A DNA stretch of 64,000 nucleotides from Alisma plantago-aquatica (taxonomy: Eukaryota; Streptophyta; Magnoliopsida; Alismatales; Alismataceae): positions 466,731,379 to 466,795,378 of the forward strand of contig OY856413.1 in the NCBI GenBank assembly GCA_963693085.1. Direction: 5' to 3'. Numbering within the stretch: position 1 is the first letter of the stretch; every line of letters starts with the position of its first letter. The position numbers and the translations under genes were made by a program. The notes beneath the pieces are model-generated. The model had not been told where the DNA came from, did no database searches, and saw only the letters and a list, made by a program, of their open reading frames with translations. Shown here one piece after another: positions 61,351 through 64,000 of the stretch.

Positions 61351-61744
61351 ATTCTATTAAACTCCTCAAGTCTTCTAGTTTAGGATCTATTCAGGAATGT
61401 TGAGGCTTAGGCTAGAGTCCATTGTGCTAGGATTTCATGTTTACAATGTGCACTCTAGTTCCCAGCTGCACTTTTAGTGATTTCTAGACGAGTTGTTATG
61501 TGTAGGCCTGGGATTTCTCCTGTTACTTTTTGATTATAGAGATTCTCACGGATCAAGCTCATGGATGTACGTTTACATTCCATTGGCAAAATGTGTGTTT
61601 GTAAGCAATCTAGTTCCCCTGGGTTGAGCAGTTTTCATTTACATGCTGTTCTCTACCAGCTCACTCTTGTGAAATGTAATATTTTCCCTCTCATGATCAT
61701 GGTCATCGCCGTTGCACTCTTTATCTTTGTCTATGTCGTCACTG

Positions 61745-62090
61745 TATTCTTCTTTGTATATCCACCATGGATCCTTCTTTTTCATCCAGTTTCATATTGG
61801 GTCGTTTTCATTAAGATGTAATGATTCCCGAGCTCTATATTAGTTCTCTCACGTCAATTTCAGTCTACCTTTTAATCTGTAGATTTTCTATGAAGTTTAC
61901 TTCAAGCTGGTGCATGTATTGGTCTCTTTTGGACTGTATCTAGATCATTGAAGGGGGCTCGTAGTTTGTTTGCATTACTAGTCACTCCCACTTCATTTCT
62001 TATTAATTGCTTCTAACATGATAAATCCACATCCTTCACAAGTCCACCATAGCGTTTTCATTTCCTCCACATTCATCCCGTGAACACTTC
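61745..62090 (-). mobile_element. RTE LINE 3'-end remnant in LON2 intron 16
   Basis: The plus strand shows a degraded antisense RTE 3' region: CATGGATCCTTC, then a stretch corresponding to 'ATTAAGATGTA', then GCATGTATTGGTCTC and CACTCCCACTTCATTTC, in the order seen in the intron 7 LINE. It belongs to a different subfamily or is much older. Confidence 0.5.
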
Positions 62091-62199
62091 ATTTTACACA
62101 ACTTCATTTTTCACAATCCAACATGAACTACAATACAAGATGGCTAGGCATATGTTCTATAAACACACCTTTCACTGTAACTGGAATCTTGTAGTTGCA

Positions 62200-62540
62200 C
62201 AATTCAATGAGGGCAAGGGGTCGGCTGCCAGGTGTTGGTGGCAGGCTAGAGAGGAGGATGGAGTGCGGCGGGAGTGGGAGGAGAAGGTTGATGGGCGGAG
62301 GGAGTGGGAGGGGAAGATTGATGGGCGGTAGGGCGGCTGTTGATCAGTGACGGGAGAGAGGATGGCCGGCGGATTTGGGGGGGAATGAGGGAGGAGGAGG
62401 GGTGGTGGCTGCTGGAGAAGGATGTGGGCGGACAGCAAGGCGCATGCTGAAGGCTGGAGAAGGGTGCGGGTAGAGAAGGGTGGAGGTCGATGGCGGAAGA
62501 AGAGAAAGATGAGGGTGGAGGGAAGATGGTGACTAGGGTG
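62200..62540. repeat. G/A-rich minisatellite-like region in LON2 intron 16
   Basis: Strongly purine-rich plus strand. A 30-bp unit starting GGAGTGGGAGG is present at 62271 and 62301, followed by looser GGAGAAGG and GGGCGG variants. The long minus-strand open frames here are a composition effect. Confidence 0.75.
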
Positions 62541-64000
62541 GGAAATGGAAGTATCAAGGTTACGGTGGACCAAAGTATGTGATACCATGTGAACAAAATA
62601 AGACTGTATTATTAAACCAACTAATACAAGCATAGACGCCCTCCTTAGGATAGGAGTCACTAAACACACAGTTTACAAATATGGGACAAAAGACAAGATA
62701 CTAAAGAGAGAACCAAAATAAAAACAAATATATTAACATATATAGTTTTAGTGACCCACACATACCTGGGCAACTGGTTAAACTAGTCCTGTCTGAACCC
62801 TGAACCCGTCAAGCCTGAACCATAGTTGGGACCTGGGACCAAGCTTTCTCAAACATTTCCCGAAAGGTAAATGATGAAAAGAGCTCTCGAGCCATTCTTC
62901 TCAAACTCAGCAGTGCAGTGCTGTGTGAACGTAACTATCATATGGTTGGGCTGCTACGAGAGGTACGGGGGAAACAACCAAAATTTTCATACTTTGAGGA
63001 AGACGCTTTCAGTTGCCCCCTTCCTCTCGTTCTCCTACTCTTTCCTCGGTAGCATGTAGGATGGGTGTTTGGACTTGCTGCCAGCTGCAGTTGCTGTGTC
63101 CTGCAGCCCCTTCAGTGGTAGTACCACGCCAATTCAAATGTGAGATACACAACAGAGAGCGAGATACACAACAGAGCTAGCTAGGGGCCGCACACCCCGC
63201 CCTGGGAAAGGGCATGGAATAGGTTTACTAAGGAGCGGTTTGGATATAACTTTTCATACTGCAGAGGGAGTTTACATGGACAGCACTTGAGATCATGCAC
63301 TTACAAGTAGTGCCGGTCTGAATGATGCCATTTGGATTTGCATGAAGTAGTTATCAACTTTATCTTCTGCGGCCTTGTCGGCTTGATACCTGAGGCTAAT
63401 GTGTCAGACTGTCAGTTTTTTGCTTGCGTCCACGATGGCGTATGTCAAAGTCCTGCAGTAGTGTTGACTAAATAGCATTTAGATACCATTGAGTTATGTT
63501 TGCATTTTATCAGTAGAACTCTCCCTGATTGATAGGGTAGCACCATTTAGTTTCCTAGCGGCAACTGCCAGCTGTTCAGGACGCAACCACATGCAAAAAA
63601 GCTAAAATAACAAGTAATTTATGTTAGCTGCCAAGCGTGCCAGATCTATCATGCCTTACCGTTGCCACATTTATCAGATGAAATATGTTCCAAACACGGG
63701 TACAAATAACATTTTCTGTACAGACTACTGGGATTTAAAAAAAAACTTGATTCAAATTAGGCCTAACTAAATAAGATCCCATCTTCAGCTGCTACATCCA
63801 AACAAGCCACAACTGGTTCAACTGCTTACAACCTAGTATGTGATAACCTTAAATCAAAATGCGCATCTTGCCTTCCTGTTAAATTTTAAAATTGGTTAAA
63901 ATTTTTAAGTCACTTGCTGCATGATACTCATGTATTTTGAATCTTGTACTTTGACACCTTGGAAAATCTTGGGTATGAGCTAAGTTATTTTTTGTTGTGT
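62541..64000. other. Remainder of LON2 intron 16 within the window
   Basis: No exon, RNA gene or transposon recognised. The expected last LON2 exon (Lon C-terminal helix and PTS1) was looked for in all plus-strand frames and not found. Confidence 0.5.

Noticed and set aside
62172..62669. A 165-residue Pro/Ser-rich minus-strand protein
   Set aside because: It mirrors the purine-rich minisatellite; a second overlapping frame has the same character.

Overview
The window is flowering-plant nuclear DNA: one large intron-rich housekeeping gene on the right and a deep nest of plant transposons on the left. The eukaryotic origin is clear from GT-AG introns up to 3.4 kb, a plant-type peroxisomal Lon protease gene (LON2), a FAR1/Mutator-like transposase, Athila, Angela/BARE-like and Tekay/Del-like LTR retrotransposons, RTE LINEs, a tRNA-derived SINE and hAT elements. 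I cannot name the species or separate monocot from magnoliid or dicot with confidence.

Region 1 (1-9757) is most of a large Mutator-like element (MULE). It holds the 3' part of a FAR1-like transposase (+), an unrecognised small gene remnant (-), and a multi-exon ULP1-like (SUMO-protease-fold) gene with a coiled-coil and lysine-rich middle (-). Its non-coding parts, both intergenic and intronic, carry four arrays of a 20-22 bp unit with the core AGTTACTC, all in one orientation. This layout resembles the binding-motif arrays of Arabidopsis VANDAL elements, which are targeted by self-encoded anti-silencing proteins, and is my main candidate for an undescribed system. The transposase and the ULP-like gene both carry in-frame stops.

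Region 2 (9758-36594) is a nest of retrotransposons. The oldest layer is a minus-strand Angela/BARE-type copia element (gag-protease, leader, PBS and LTR). Its LTR is split by an Athila-type gypsy element at 13268-35260, with a 5-bp target duplication AATAT. The Athila has three LTRs (two in tandem at its 5' side), a tRNA-Asp-type PBS, a gag-pol frame from which the reverse transcriptase core is deleted in frame, and a broken ATHILA ORF-1 (env-position) frame. Its LTRs and 3' region are packed with hyphenated palindromes GTCGATACYATCGAC. Inside the Athila sits an 8-kb minus-strand Tekay/Del-like element (24530-32600). Its left LTR is 3.5 kb, but its right LTR position is a 333-bp, almost perfect fold-back that carries the 5S rRNA internal promoter.

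Region 3 (36595-39851) is intergenic and ends in the GC-rich upstream region of LON2.

Region 4 (39852 to the right edge) is LON2 on the plus strand. Sixteen coding exons are intact and join in one frame of 862 codons, covering the LON substrate-binding domain, AAA+ ATPase and Ser-Lys protease domains. The last short exon, expected to encode the C-terminus and peroxisomal targeting signal, is not visible and probably lies beyond 64000. Introns carry an RTE remnant (intron 4), a hAT MITE (intron 5), two stacked RTE copies (intron 7), a Ds-like hAT element (intron 10), a SINE (intron 14), and a MITE-like element plus an RTE remnant (intron 16).
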